Origin: Chrysomallon squamiferum | Lineage: Eukaryota; Mollusca; Gastropoda; Neomphalida; Peltospiridae | Direction: 5' to 3' | DNA length: 64,000 bases | NCBI GenBank assembly: GCA_012295275.1 | Contig: CM022665.1 | Coordinates: forward strand, 37,120,433-37,184,432 | Part shown: positions 25,848 to 39,480 of the stretch, one piece after another | How the letters are laid out: every line of letters starts with the position of its first letter | Numbering within the stretch: the stretch's first letter is position 1 | The notes under the pieces: model-generated | What the model was told of the DNA's origin: nothing | Databases searched by the model: none | What the model saw: the letters and a program-made list of their open reading frames with translations, nothing else | Position numbers and translations under genes: made by a program

Positions 25848-26320
25848 GATCACTGGTAAAGGTAGTGAATGGGTGATGAACAGTGGATTTTTTTTTTTAC
25901 GGCTACCTGAATGATTTATTGTGTTAACAGAGTGGATCGTTATGTGAAAAGAATGGATTGTTGATGAACAGAGTGGATCGTTATGTGAAAAGAATGGATT
26001 GTTGATGAACAGAGTGGATTGTTGATGAACAGAGTGGATTGTTGATGAACAGAGTGGATTGTTGATGAATGGAATTGATTGTACATGAACAGAATATTGT
26101 TGTGTGAAAATAATGGATTGTTGATACATAGAGTGAATTGTTGGTGAACGAATTGGGTTTTGGTGAAAGGAGTGGATTGTTTTACTGATGGAGTGGATTG
26201 TTATGTGAACAGAGTGGATTCTAATGTGAACTGATTGCTGTGTGAACATACTGATTTCCTGGTGAACGAATGAAGTGAACTGTTCAGAAGGGAATGGATT
26301 GTTGTGTTACGTCTGTCAAA
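25848..26320. repeat. Minisatellite, ~20-bp unit
   Basis: Consensus unit GTGGATTGTTGATGAACAGA, near-identical in tandem at 25950-26070 and diverging outwards. A variant with TTATGTGAA in place of TTGATGAA alternates in places and gives a higher-order repeat (the TGGATCGTTATGTGAAAAGA unit appears twice, 53 bp apart). The 151-codon minus-strand frame (His-Ser-Val-His pattern) comes from this repeat. It lacks a plausible gene structure. Confidence 0.92.
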
Positions 26321-27649
26321 AAGTATCGGGCTAGATACACAGATCAGTAGCACATCACTTTACTTATATAATAATAAAATCAAAGATGGCTTCCAGGCTA
26401 CCGTAGAAAAGAAACCATTATAGTTGTAAATTTAACTTTCAACATGGATTTTGTATCATATATAAAAAATGAAAAGAAAAAAAAAAGAAAGTTAATAAAA
26501 TTTATGGCAAGCCCATGTCGGGTGTGTCTCTCTTTGTAAATTCATTGCTCGAGCAAAAATTGTCTTACAATTTTATTTTATTTTTAACAGAAGATGAATG
26601 TGTTTATTTCTATCTATGACGCAGTAATAAAGCATGAATCATGTATTCAATTTATTCACCGAGTATGAACGTCAACCTCTTTACTTTAATTTTTTTTTTT
26701 TTTATTATTATTGTATATTTTTTTATCACTAACAGATATAACCATGTCGTTACTGCATCATCATCATCCTAAAATATTTACATTCGGAGAAAATCGTTCA
26801 AGTAAACCGCGCGTTAACCACACATTTTAAAACTGCATGACAAAACAAATCTCTTGTTTGTGAATACACACATTTCAAATAACCATATACCTGTCAGGTG
26901 AACGAGACGAGATTTTTTTCTTTTATCTATTTAAAACTATTTACGGCTACGCGGAGAAAGAGAAAGAGAGAGAAAGAAAGAAAGAGAGAGAGAGAGAACA
27001 GAAAACTCGTCTAATGAAAAGACATGCTGGTTAAAAATTCGAAAAATTCGCGCTATTCATTTGGCTTTATTATCCGTACATAAAGCCTCTTAGGCTCTGT
27101 TACCCCTAATATTTGACTTACTTGTCATACAGTAGACGTCTTTAGTGACTTTTTGTTGCCTATAGGCTCCAGTGGCATGCAACCGATAAGTGCCAATTAG
27201 ACAGGCTTAGTGCTGAACCAATCCGATAAAGATCTTAATACGAAGTGTTAGGCAGGGGCCCCCTGCAGGCGTGGCACCGTCCAGCCACCTCCTCGTCGTT
27301 CTCAATTGTTAAAGCCAGCTCTCCATATTTTATAATTATTACTCGTACGCTCCTCCCATCCGGCTACTGAAATAGAGGTGTATAATAGTAAAGTGTTTCC
27401 ACGCTGATGGATTCATTATCGTTACGAAAAAATAAAAATATTTGTCTTGCTGTGAACGATTTTGTGTGCGAGCGTGTTTCTGTGTGATGTCTGTAACGTT
27501 ATTTCTGGTGGTTGTCCGCGCGAAGGCACGAAACACACGTGAACAGATAATAATATTGTGATGGTGTTCATTGTTGAAGATGGTGTTCCTGTTTTTTACA
27601 AACAGATACTGATTTTGATTTTGATTTTTTTTTTAAAAGTCTTTATTTA
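26321..27649. other. Mostly unique DNA
   Basis: GA-rich simple repeat at 26955-27000. Positions 27040-27310 are low in simple repeats and include a near-palindrome GCAGGGGCCCCCTGC (about 27252-27266). No gene assigned. Confidence 0.5.
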
Positions 27650-27739
<90 letters not shown>

Positions 27740-27742
27740 TTT
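27650..27742. repeat. (ATT)n passing into (TTTA)n
   Basis: About 16 ATT units followed by about 10 TTTA units. Confidence 0.97.
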
Positions 27743-27744
27743 TT

Positions 27745-30700
27745 GTCATGATTAAAGAGAAAAGTTACAGTCATGAATTACCATCACATAATTAATATGA
27801 ATACTAGAATACGATCGCATTACCAAGCAACATTTAAAGTTCACAGCATACTTGTAATTGCTACATCACAGAAATAGTAATGAACTGGGGTTTTTTTTTT
27901 TGATTCTTTATTTATTTTTGCATGCACACTCACACGTATTTCTCAAAGAACTGCATTCTAAGATTTAAAATCGAGTTAAAACCTCCATCGTGAAGTATTC
28001 ATTTTGTTAACTTTTTTTTTTTTGTCCTTAAAAAGTAAAAGAACAGTCTGAACATCGTACATGAGCACTGGAAACGAATCTTATAGGTTTGGTGAAAAAA
28101 CAAAAAAAATAAAAAAAATTGGCAACTATTTTAGAAGTAACATTTATATATGCATGGTGAGATCTGGAAAGTAGCTTATTGAGTACAAGTAGCTGTGTAT
28201 CATTTAACTACACTCGATAGCAAAAGTGAATCGATTCTGTTCAACGGTCTGAGGCAGTTTCCAACAGCAGAAAGATTAATTTTACTAGTCTCTGGAGTCG
28301 TTTCCTTAATACGAACTTAGGATGACAGTTGTATGCTTGGACATTTTTCAGTGCAGCGACAAGATCTAGAATAATTTGTATAGTTATCAGTTTGTCGAGT
28401 GTTTTGGTCTCGTGAAAAAAGAAAAAGAGAAAGGATAAACCAAATGTTTTTATTCTTTTCTCTGTAGAAAAGATGAAAAAAAAAAAAAAAAATAAAATGT
28501 AAATGCAAAAATAAAATAAAAAGAATATTCAGAGTTTTGGATTTACATTTCTTTTTAACAGTGTTGCAAGTCAGTATTGTTGTAATTTAAGATGTGACCT
28601 TTTTACAGGAATTTGTTGTTAGTATATCAGTACAGTTTTACATGAGTATTTGAACAGTTTATTTCAGTATCACCACAGTCTGTTAAATCAGTAAGTTTCA
28701 CGGGCACCGAGGACTCTTTGGTTAAATGGGATATTTGGGATTAATTTGCTTCAGATTTTAAGTAGATAAACACAAGTATCAGTTTCTTCATGTTTCTTAT
28801 CCCCTGCCCCCCACCGCCAGATTCGCCACGCCCACAGTCTGTATACTGTTAGTATTTGTCAGTCTGTCAACAGTACGTTATAATCTTAGCAGTCTAATGT
28901 GCCATTAACACAGCAACATGATTTGTTAATCTCATTGTGTTCTGATCTATTTGAATCACAACAGTCTGATACCTTAGTACGAAAACAATATCATACGACA
29001 GTCTTATATATATATATATATATATATATCTACATACATACATATCACAAATCTGATACATCAGTATCAAAACAGTATATCTTAACCTGACAATAGGCTG
29101 ATAATTATTTGAATCTCGCAATGTTATGTTAGTTTAGAGAGTATAACTAATATCTGAGTACGGCAAACAAGGTTACATGTGTCAAGTATATTAAACTGAC
29201 AGTGATGTGTCATTTTTATGAGTCCAACACATCTGTGACCATCTCTTGGCACAGAAAAAGTCTTCATATGTTAAGACAGACGAAAGAGTGATGCTGAAAT
29301 ATCGTCACACCAGTTTCCTTCAACATATCAACTGGTTCTTAAACATCAGGATTCTAAAAAAAAAATAATAATAAAAAAAAAAATAAAGCGTTTGCAGTAT
29401 AATCCTCATATACGTCTAAAAAGGATGACACAAAGGATAACAATAAAACAGTAAAATAAACAATACGTGAAACATCCGCTTTTGGGCTTTAGGAAAATAA
29501 TAATAATAATAATGAGAGAATGCCTGACCGAGATACGTTCTTTACATTTTAAACTGGGGCAAGCCTTTTGGATGAGATGATTGATGGCGATAGTGTTCTC
29601 CATGTATTTAATTCCCTGGGCGAGGTTCAGACGAGCTTTTGGCGTGGCAGGGGGTCGGGCTGCCTAGAGACCGTCACCCGAAGGTGTCAAGTATATCTGT
29701 ATCGGGTAACAATCTAACCACTTTTCTGGAAGACTAAGCACAAATTTGTAATCATTATCTTCACAGAGATGGCCACAATGGCAGATATGGACAATTTCAC
29801 GGTGGGATCAGTCTTGATTTATTTTTGTCTAAATTTGACCTTAAAATATTATACGAGCTTTTGTTTGTTCTCTAATTTGGTGAAGATTTATTGTTCTTGT
29901 TGTTTTTTTTTACCCCCCAAAAAAGATTGTCATGTAAAACTGAAAATAAAGGTGAAAAGAATTAGGTGAAATTGTTGGGATTTTTAATGTTTGATTTAAG
30001 ATAATATGTAAGTGTTAATAATACCAATAAAATGTTTAAAGTGCTGACTTCAAATTTAGAATATTTTAAGAATGTTAAGTTTGTTCTTTTAATTTGTTTG
30101 AAGGAACAAAACGCAAACATGAAAGATACACGATACCTGTATATTTGTATTATCTTAATATATGCTGAAATTTAAAAAAAAATTCGACTCGTGAATTTAA
30201 TAGAATTTGAATATGTCATTATGGTTCCGCCTATTTGATGACCCAGATAAAAAGTGCAAAACAACAAAACAAACAAACAAAAAAACAACAAAAAAAGAAA
30301 AGAATTTACAAACAAATAAAACAAAACGAAACAACAGAATTCTTTGTATTCTCAACAAAACGTTTCAGACCTTTATTGCATTTCATGAATCAAAACGTCT
30401 ATAACAGAATCTGCTTTCATTATATAACGATGTTAATGACGATGTTTCTGATACTTTGTTTTTTGTTTATATTAATTGTCTGAAAATTCACGTGTTCGAA
30501 CTTTATTCCGTAAAAAGATAACCGGAAAAAAGAATAAAATAAAGAAAGAAATATACAAAATCCATACCACCTCCAAGTCAGTTTTCAAAAATAAAAGAAA
30601 AAAAATGTATTGAACTAAGCAACAAATTAGTTATTTATTCTAATCAAGCTGTGGTGTTGATGCTGGGTGTTTGGTTGTGAAATTTTCGTAACCATGCTTC

Positions 30701-31610
30701 ACATCAGACAGCGACATTCTTAGAACATTTGATTTTATGTTTGCTGGTCGTACGATATGACTGTATTTACTGATCTTGTCAGAGGATCATAGATATTCTT
30801 AAACCGACTTCGACAAATATTTGCTGTCATTGTTGATGTTGCTATTACCGAGGTTCTTGTTTTTCCGTTTATCAGGTAAATCTGACGCATTTGAGGACAC
30901 GTGTATCCAGATAGGTCAGCGAGTAACCAATTTAATCAACACACACGTATTTTATATATTTTCATATGCAAAAAACAAAGCACCATAAAAGTACGTTATT
31001 CACATCTTTAATTAATTTGTCAAAATCGCATTGAACTATTTGCCATCCGTTTAGTTTGAACCGGTGTTTGTTCACGGCCAGCGAGGCAACCTCGTTGTCA
31101 GTTATTTATTCTACGAACAACATAGTAAATACCTCAGTAAAGAAAAAAAAAAAACATTTACTACCGAATTTTCGGTGAATGAATCTACACACCTTTTATA
31201 ATTACATATCTCACGTATGGAACAATCGTGGCACAACGAACATTAAATCGTAAACGAAGAGTTATTTAAAACAGTGTGCTTGTCGCCAGCAAGAAGAATA
31301 GAACTCCTGCCGCTGAGGTAATGACTCTAAGCTGGAAATATTTTACTTTATGATATCAGAGGCAGCAGAAGTCAGCCTCGACTCCCGCCCCACTGTTCTA
31401 TTGTACACTTATATCAAGATGACCTTGTATAAATAAATATTAAAATAGGAGTGTATATATATATAAAAAAGAGTAATGTTTGATGCTAAGGAAAGAAGTG
31501 TGTTAAGTTGTATATGTTAATTGAAATCTTGGAATAAAATGATTTTATTGCTAATTATTATTATTACTGTTGTTATGTTCTTGGTAATGACAATCATGCG
31601 CTTTTTTATT
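27745..31610. other. AT-rich non-coding DNA
   Basis: Short homopolymers, (TA)n at 29007-29028, (AAT)n at 29498-29513 and A/C-rich DNA at 30260-30330. A GC-richer patch at 29610-29690 contains GAGGTTCAGAC, which is weakly B-box-like. The small open frames are not supported as genes. Confidence 0.55.
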
Positions 31611-31679
31611 CTTGTTGTTAACTATTATTTCTGCTACCAGTCAAAATTTTACAAATGACTGTGACAACGATCGTTATTA

Positions 31680-31830
31680 TAAAAACACTGTTACTACTGC
31701 TACTACTACTACATTGCTGATACTGCAAATACTACTGCTTCTGCTGGTGCTATTATTACTGCTACTACCACCGCCACCACAACCACTACTACTACTACTA
31801 CTACTGCTATTAACACCACCATCATTATTG
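31680..31830. repeat. Degenerate (CTA/CTG/CCA)n trinucleotide block
   Basis: Interrupted ACT, GCT and ACC trinucleotides. The overlapping Leu/Pro-rich frame is an artefact. Confidence 0.9.
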
Positions 31831-32144
31831 GTCCCATTTATCTACAACCAAAACCTTCCGACATTGATTAATACATTGACAGAGAACAAATCAAATGTAC
31901 GACTTTTTAAAATGCATTAATCCACATATGACAGGCCTACTTCTATCGCTTGCTAAAAGGCCCTTGATGACTTCTTTTTCCATTAGTTAAAAATGTGTGT
32001 CAGTTATAAAAATTAATGTTCAGTTTGCTTAACTAAAATATTCGATATGCTAATACGAAGTATTTGCTATTAAATCTCGAATGGTAATGCTTGACAGCTT
32101 TTGTCAAACTAACTAGCTGTAAGATCCTTTCGAGATTATTACTA
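31831..32144. other. Unique AT-rich DNA, nothing identified
   Basis: No repeat, ORF or structural element that I can support. Confidence 0.55.
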
Positions 32145-32184
32145 CGGCACGAAACGGAAGCCGTTTCGCATTTGGCTCGTGCCG
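32145..32184. other. Nested inverted repeat (possible hairpin)
   Basis: Outer arms CGGCACGA (32145-32152) and TCGTGCCG (32177-32184) are perfectly complementary. Inside them GAAACGG (32151-32157), AAG, CCGTTTC (32161-32167) form a second 7-bp stem with a 3-nt loop. It is CpG-rich within an AT-rich region. Function unknown. Confidence 0.6.
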
Positions 32185-34769
32185 AACACGTGGTTAGGGC
32201 CTCAGCTAATATTAAAGTGCTTTGAAAAGCGCCTTGGCATTTCTATCAACGAACGCGAAGAGAGGCTATTAACAAGTCAATCAACAGATCAAATGCCTGA
32301 TTGTCCGCCATATTTGTTCCAAACAGAGGCTTGAGCATGCGCCGACACAGCTGAAAGTACAAGCCGTTTTCTGAACGTGACTAAACGATGACGTTGAAGA
32401 ATAAACTTCGTAGACAAATGGTCTCAGGTTACAGTTTTTCTGTTCCGCAATCGATTTGCAGTGGTAAGAGTTTAAAGCGAAACAGAAAATCTTTCCCAGC
32501 CTTTTTGATGGTTTTGATAAGCATGTGCTGAATGAAAGTCTAACTGTGCAGGTATCATAAGCACCATGTAAATAAATATAATGTTGAAATTGTAAATATT
32601 TTTCCTCCTCCGCCTTCTGTTTCTTCTTCTTCTTCATTCGAGAATTCAGGAAGCGCATTCGGCACGACCCTCATTTTATGCCTATCATCGATTGTTTTCC
32701 CTACAATTAAACCCATTTCATCTTGAAAGTTATCTTCTGTGGATACGCCCGAACACTGATCGATCTGCCCTTTTTGAACTTTTTCTTCACATCCTCATCA
32801 AAATCACTATCTTCTCATATTATTCTAATTATTCTAATTATTATGATGGTGATCATCATTTTCTTTTATTCACTCATTACTTTTTTTTTTTTTTTTTTTT
32901 TTGATGACGTATTGAAATATATACTGTTTTCAAATCATTTATTTTATTTCATATCTGTAACAGTGAAGAAAATATTCGAGAAAGGAGACCACAACGTATT
33001 AAAAAATAACGGGAAAATTAAACTGGTAATTGTAAATTAATTAATTAAACGCACTGTCAGATACAACTGACATACCTCGAATAATTAATCATCATCATTC
33101 ATCACGTTTAAACTATACTTGACGTTTTCAGCCTCGACGTATTTTGGTTCAGTGATCGGTACTTAACTAAAACATTTTATTTTGCCTCTTCGTACACAGA
33201 ATCTTTACTGTACAAAAACAGCTTATTCGTGATTCCATAGCTCAGTCCGTTTAAACAATTAAAATCTTTCACTATCATTTCGTCCACAGACACTTTGATA
33301 TACATTTTCTCTATAATGTAAATAATTAATGTGCAAACTTTTAAGGTTTTTTGTTTGTTGTTTTTTTGTTTTGTTCAGAGAATATTAAGTATAGCATTAT
33401 AACCTGTTATTTCTGAAGGTAGTTAAAACATTAATTTATTGATGAATAGAATCTGTGGTTTTCAGTCTCAGAGTATTTTTGATTCAAGAAGCTAATTAAT
33501 CAGTATATAGTGTATAGTTTTCCTAACTTTCTGCTGATGTACAAATTTAACAATTCTGAATATTTAAGATGCTTATCAGTGTCAGAATTATGTTGAAATA
33601 TTGACTGCGTTTGCTGACTGTTGCAATAATGTTAAAACTACGTTTAGGTGATCTGTAATGGCGGTTGCCACAGAATCTGAAAATAAAATAAAATAAAATA
33701 AAAATATCACCATTATCAGCTTATGAACAAAATAATTATTTGTGTTTTAAAAAAAAAAAAAAAAAAAAAAGAATAGCCCATGCATGATATTGTTGGTAAT
33801 ACGATTCCTTTTTCATTTTCTCTTCATGATTCCTCGCCATACGAAAAACGTCATATAACTGTAGATCGTAAATGTTATGAATTAACTGCTAAATAAAATA
33901 TTTCTTCCTTGCTTGTTGCTGATTTGATGTTGGTCTTTTTGCCCCTCAACATTTGTTGTTCATTTAATGCGATGTTTCGTATAAACTGCGTGTCTGAGTT
34001 AGACAGAACATCTGTCAATAACGTCTCTGATTATCTGCATATCGTAATTACCAGATAAATCTACATATCGCTGTTACGCGATAAGAGCGCTCTTCGTTGT
34101 TTTTTTTTTTTTTTTATCTATACATCTTTTTATAAGACGAAATGATATTCCAGGTATTCGAGATATTCGAGATGATAACATACTACTGTTACTGCTATCG
34201 GATAACAAAGAACGGGTTTGTTTCGTCATCGCGGTATACTTTTGTCACCTAACTCGGCTGCCCGGTAGAAGGATCCAGTTCAGGTACGGGATGTTGTATC
34301 GAGAGATTGCTGGGGGAAAACGTCAACCAATAAATCACCTAATTTATACTTTCGTTCACTGAAATTCAAGTACACCTGCCTTGGACGTTCAATTCAACAT
34401 GAGCATCTGGTTATCTAAATCACACAAAGGTAGTGTGTTAGAGGACAGAAGAGATGTTATGATCTTACAACTTTCATATTAACTACCTTATTGTCTTTTT
34501 GACTTTCTCTCTGTGACTCTTTGTGATTGTTTAACGTTCTATATAAATGTTTCTCGACTCGTTCGCTCCCCCTCCATTTCTCTCCCCCTCCATTTCTCTC
34601 CCCCCCTCCTGTCTCTGTCTCTCTCTCTCTGTCTCTGTCTCTCTGACTGTCTCTCTCTCTCTTAGCGACAGTGAGTTGTAGGAAATAAAAGAACAATATA
34701 TACTCTTCTTTTTAATTAGTCTTTAAAACTTTATTATAGTATGACTTAGGGAGAGAGAGAAAGATAGAT

Positions 34770-34774
<5 letters not shown>
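32185..34774. other. AT-rich non-coding DNA
   Basis: Poly-T at 32881-32902, (AAAAT)n at 33680-33705, poly-A at 33748-33770, poly-T at 34099-34116 and CT-rich DNA at 34550-34660. A 125-codon minus-strand frame at 32281-32658 shows no domain. No gene supported. Confidence 0.55.

Positions 34775-34837
<63 letters not shown>
34775..34837. repeat. (GA)31 microsatellite
   Basis: Uninterrupted GA units, preceded by GATA and GAAA variants at 34750-34774. Confidence 0.97.
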
Positions 34838-34838
<1 letters not shown>

Positions 34839-36596
34839 AATAATTAAATATTAATTTATTAACGTCTGAATTTACGAATAAATATTCTTTGATTCGTTCG
34901 AAAGAAAAACACTTTTTTTTTTTAAGAATCTGTATATAACTAGTATAATTCTTCTGCAAACCATTTAAAAGTATAAAAAGCCTCACGAAAAAGGTTATAA
35001 CGTATTTACCCAGTGATATATGATTTTAATGATTAAATTGCGGAGATAGGAAATCAAACCTTGACACAAGAACACTGGGAGGCTGCTGTTTACATAAAAC
35101 AAAGATCACAGCGAATTCTTGGAAGTTCTATTTTTTACCATCGCCTTCGTTCCCAAGTGCAATGGCGTGCTTTTTCCGGTGGAATTCGGGTAAGAATGAA
35201 CGTAGGAAAGTAGAATATTATTCTCTTTGAAGTTTCACTCTTTACATGTTCGTGCTTTGGTGGCCTTACATTTGTCTAAACAGTCAGCATGTTTTGATTT
35301 GTGTAAACACTGGTTTATTTCGCTACTTGAATGAAGTAAAGAAAGGCCTTTGATTCATTCGCATCAGATTTCTAACATGAAACAAAAGCAAAACAACACG
35401 AAAATGATGTTGTAAGTGCACTGCAAAGAAGCAGATTATTTTGCATTTTTATCGCATAGAAAATAAACGTCTGCACCTGTCTTTCTTTTATTTTTCACTC
35501 TCTGCCCAGTGTTTTATCTCTCTATCTTTCTCTGTCTTCTTCTCTCTTTCTCTCTCACACATATATTCCCTGCGTCAATCTAGCAGTATTATTAGGATGG
35601 TCGTTGTGGTATCAATTTGTTTCATTTTAATTTTTTAATTTTTTTTTATTTACATATTATTATTATTAATTTTTATTTTATTTTATTTTTTTTTATGGAA
35701 CAACAATGGAAACTGGTGTTTTCTCTTTCTTGTGCTATCATGCTTGTTTTTTTTTTTTTTTTTTTTTAATTAATGTTATATGTATATTTACATTAATTTT
35801 ACAAAATAAATGAAATCAAATCAGATCAAATGAAACTAATGACTAGAAATAGATTATGAAATAACAGATGCAACAGTAAACATCGTTTACGAACGTCAAG
35901 AAGTTAATTGCAATACAGCAATTATTGCATTTTTATGAGAAACTACTTATTGCTTTATAACCGTTATATAAGTAATAGCGATTATATAATTATATATTGA
36001 TGGTACTTGTGTTGGGAAAACGAAATTACTAGTAAAATGATAGTATTTTTCTAAAAACGATTACTGTTAACAAGTATTATAAAGCTGATATTAACACACG
36101 TTTTGTATACTAGATAAAAATAATCATATAATTTCTAAACGGGGTTTGAAACGCAGATGGGAAGGTACCTTTACTACAAACCCCTCAGTTAAACATCTAT
36201 CTTTCCTGTCCACAAAAACACCATTCAAAGTGATAAATTTATCTTTTTTTTTTTTTTTTAAGCTGATAATTGTTTCCGTACAATAAATATAGTTTCTCAC
36301 AATGCTAAAATAATTAGAGATTGCTCCAGTGACTGTAAAATCAATGTGAAAACAGACGCCATTGTGAGTAAAATTAACTTTGCGATCAGGTTTCTGTGTA
36401 ATTATACAGTCAGAGAAGCAAAGTGACCACCAAGGCTTTCACTCAGATTTCAGTCAGTGAAATAAAATATCACATCTGGGATGTATCATATCTCCACAAG
36501 ACTCATTTCATTATCTGAGTGCAAATCAATAGTGATGATGATGATGGTAGAACAGTAGTAGTAGTAGTAATGTGATTATGATGATGATAGCATTAT
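34838..36596. other. AT-rich non-coding DNA
   Basis: Degenerate CT-rich DNA at 35500-35560, poly-T at 35748-35767 and poly-T at 36245-36260. No gene seen. Confidence 0.6.
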
Positions 36597-36613
36597 TTAT
36601 AATAATAATAATA

Positions 36614-36644
<31 letters not shown>

Positions 36645-37100
36645 TGATGATGATGATGATGATAATGAAGAGGATACAGAAGAAAAAGTAGAAGAATATT
36701 ATTACTACTGTTACTATCACTGTTTGCTGGTGCAGTTGGTACTGGTATTATTACTGCTGTTTCTGCTATTACTAACATCATTACCGTTACCATTTCCACT
36801 ACTACAACCACCAATACTACATCACTATTGTTGTCTTCACATCACTACTGTCTATATTTGTTCAGTACTTCTGTACTCTGCTACTACTACCATTATTATA
36901 CCACAACCACAACCACAACCACTACAACTACAACTACAACTACTAGTCGTGGACTGGAAGTACTTCGACTCGTTTATTGTAACTACTACTACTACCACCA
37001 CTACTACTACTACTGCTATTACTACTGTTACTATTGCTATTGCCACTAGTACTTCTGATACTGCTACTGCTACTATTACTATTACTACCGCTACTGCTTA
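36597..37100. repeat. Trinucleotide cluster with flank shared with 12.0 kb
   Basis: (AAT)n and (GAT)n at 36597-36665, interrupted CTA/ACT trinucleotides to 37098 and (CCACAA)n at 36901-36922. Positions 36834-36985 share ordered non-repeat blocks with 11982-12150, including CTATATTTGTT and TCGTTTATTGTAAC. Poly-Leu, poly-Thr and poly-His frames here are artefacts. Confidence 0.8.
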
Positions 37101-39239
37101 AGTAGATTCGATTATTACTTCGTGTAATAATATTAATAACATGAAAGATAAAATAACAAAATAAATAACAACAATAAATACACCATTCTTAAAAAAAAAT
37201 ATTTTTTTCACAGCTAAGGGTTTTGCTGTGATATAGATCGTATTATGGTACTCCAGTACTCGTAATCAGACAAAACATCTAAGAAACCCGCACATCCACA
37301 ATCGTGATACTGCATAACGAACACTAGACATCGTCTAACGTTTAGTACTCAGCAACCTCTGTTTCTTTATCGAGTAGTTTATAGACTCGGAAGAATTTAG
37401 GACCAGAAAGCTGGAAACTGATATGAAGAAGATCCAGACGTGATAAATCTAGCCTAGAGCATTAACCATTCTGATTCAAAGGTTAGCGAAGTCAGCAGCA
37501 CTGGAAGAATGGACGCACACAGACACACTCACAGTCTTAGAAAGAAATAACGAAATGTTTTATTTAGCGTCGTGCTCAGTGGGTATGTTGAAAAACATGG
37601 ATCTTTCGAACCGCTTGGATCCGTCATAAGCTCTAACCTCTGAGGTACAGATTTGTCAGAAGACAGTCCTGGACAATGACAAGTTTGCGAAAGTAATGAA
37701 TACAAGGTAATGTTTTTCTGGAGCTCTGCAGGAACCACTACAAGTCAGGTGCACTTATTGTAATAATCAACACACGAAACCGATATCGCATCACACCGTG
37801 ACTCTGATATGCTTCTAATGCATTCAGAACTGCTTGATTTTAATCCAGAAGGTTATTTACTGTACTTAATGTAGTTATCTCAGCGAAAACAGTCATTATA
37901 AGGCAACGGTTTGTGAACACACTGCACTCACAGAATGTAATTCACGATCATATTTCTTCCCAAAATACCTCGATCAGTGAAATATATACGACCAGTAATC
38001 GTAGGCGACAGAGACCCGCGAAATGATTAATCTGTTTGATGAAAGGCTACAAATTTAATGAAGACGAAACTACCAATCAAACTGAAGTATTAGAAACATT
38101 AATGGGTAATATTTATTTATGCTCTATTCGTAGGCGAAGTTTTCTCTGTAGCTACAAACTATTCATATATACAAATTTTGAAATTTCCAAAATAAAAATA
38201 TTGTTATTAATAGTCTGATATACGCGTACATCAGTGTACCATAGCAATGATGAATAGGAAAACAATTCATGAAATTTAAATATATATATATATATATTGT
38301 AATGAAAGGTGTTTTGAATCAGTCAATGAATCGATCACTGAATAAAGGAATATTTGTTTAACAAATATATTTTATTATCATAATTTCCTTTATCTATTGA
38401 CTCTGTAGGAAAAATTATATAAATGAGGAAATGTAGAAACCAGCTGTCGCGATCCATGGACTACTACATCAATCTGCGACAAGGATTTAAAAACAAAAAA
38501 TTATCTTCTTTTACCGAGCAAAGAATCTACTACACAGCCTTTGATAATCTAGCACCATTGACTGGGTGGTTAATAATACTGAGGGTGCACTGAAAAGATT
38601 CGTTCTGCTTTATACTTTACATTATACCTGAGCTTTAACCACAAAACTTCAGAGCATTCTCAAAATATGAATTATTATGGAATTAAAAAAAATAGATATA
38701 AAAAAGACTTATTTGCTTTGATAGCATATATTATAGTCGTTATATTCATATGAAGTTATAAGAAAGCATATTTAGTGGACCGAATACTGAATATGAAAAA
38801 TATTATAGAGTAACTGAATACTAGTTAAAGCGGATACTGTTTGGCTTAGTCTCTTTAAAACATTTACGTTAATATTGAAAAATAACAGACCATCTTGCTA
38901 TCTGTGGTTGAAACGGGAGGGTAAAGAATTAAATGATGTGTTTAATGTGCTGTGGAAACATGCTTCTCGTTTTGGCGTGTGTTTGTCAGACGTATCGCAT
39001 TCTGTGCATTTGAACACAGACGTTTTGGCCAAAGAAACGCAATATAACGCCATACAGTGCAATGATATATACATGTTTGCATTACTATTACCACGTGCGT
39101 GTGGGCATAGATATCTGCGTATACTGAATATATGCTAACAGTTCTGCATTTGATTAAGTCTTAAAAGAACAAAAACAATAATAATAACTATGACGGTAAT
39201 GATAACAATAATAGTAATGATAATTAAAAAACAACTATA
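37101..39239. other. Unique AT-rich DNA
   Basis: (TA)n at 38280-38298. The 87-codon + frame at 38875-39138 has mixed composition but no recognised family and no splice or start context. Confidence 0.5.
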
Positions 39240-39480
39240 ATGATGACAGTAATATTAACAGTAACAACAACAACAACAATGTTACAGCTGCTATTGTCGA
39301 TGTCGTTGCGTCTACTACAACTACGTCTATTATTGTTACACATACACGACTGCTGTTCCTGCTATTAATAATACTACTACTCCTACGGCTGCTACTGTTG
39401 CAGCTATTACTGCTACTACTACTATCGCCATTGCTAGTGTTATTGCTAATGTTAATGCTACTGCTACTAATATTAAAACT
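39240..39480. repeat. Degenerate trinucleotide block
   Basis: Diverged AAC, ACT, GCT and ATT triplets over about 240 bp, older-looking than the pure blocks elsewhere. Confidence 0.75.

Noticed and set aside
25794-26249. 151-codon minus-strand frame, His-Ser-Val-His pattern
   Set aside because: Product of the 20-bp minisatellite, which also opens other frames. Treated as a repeat.
29726-29748. TGGAAGACTA, the first ten bases of microRNA miR-7
   Set aside because: The rest of the mature sequence does not match and no complementary arm lies nearby to form a hairpin.
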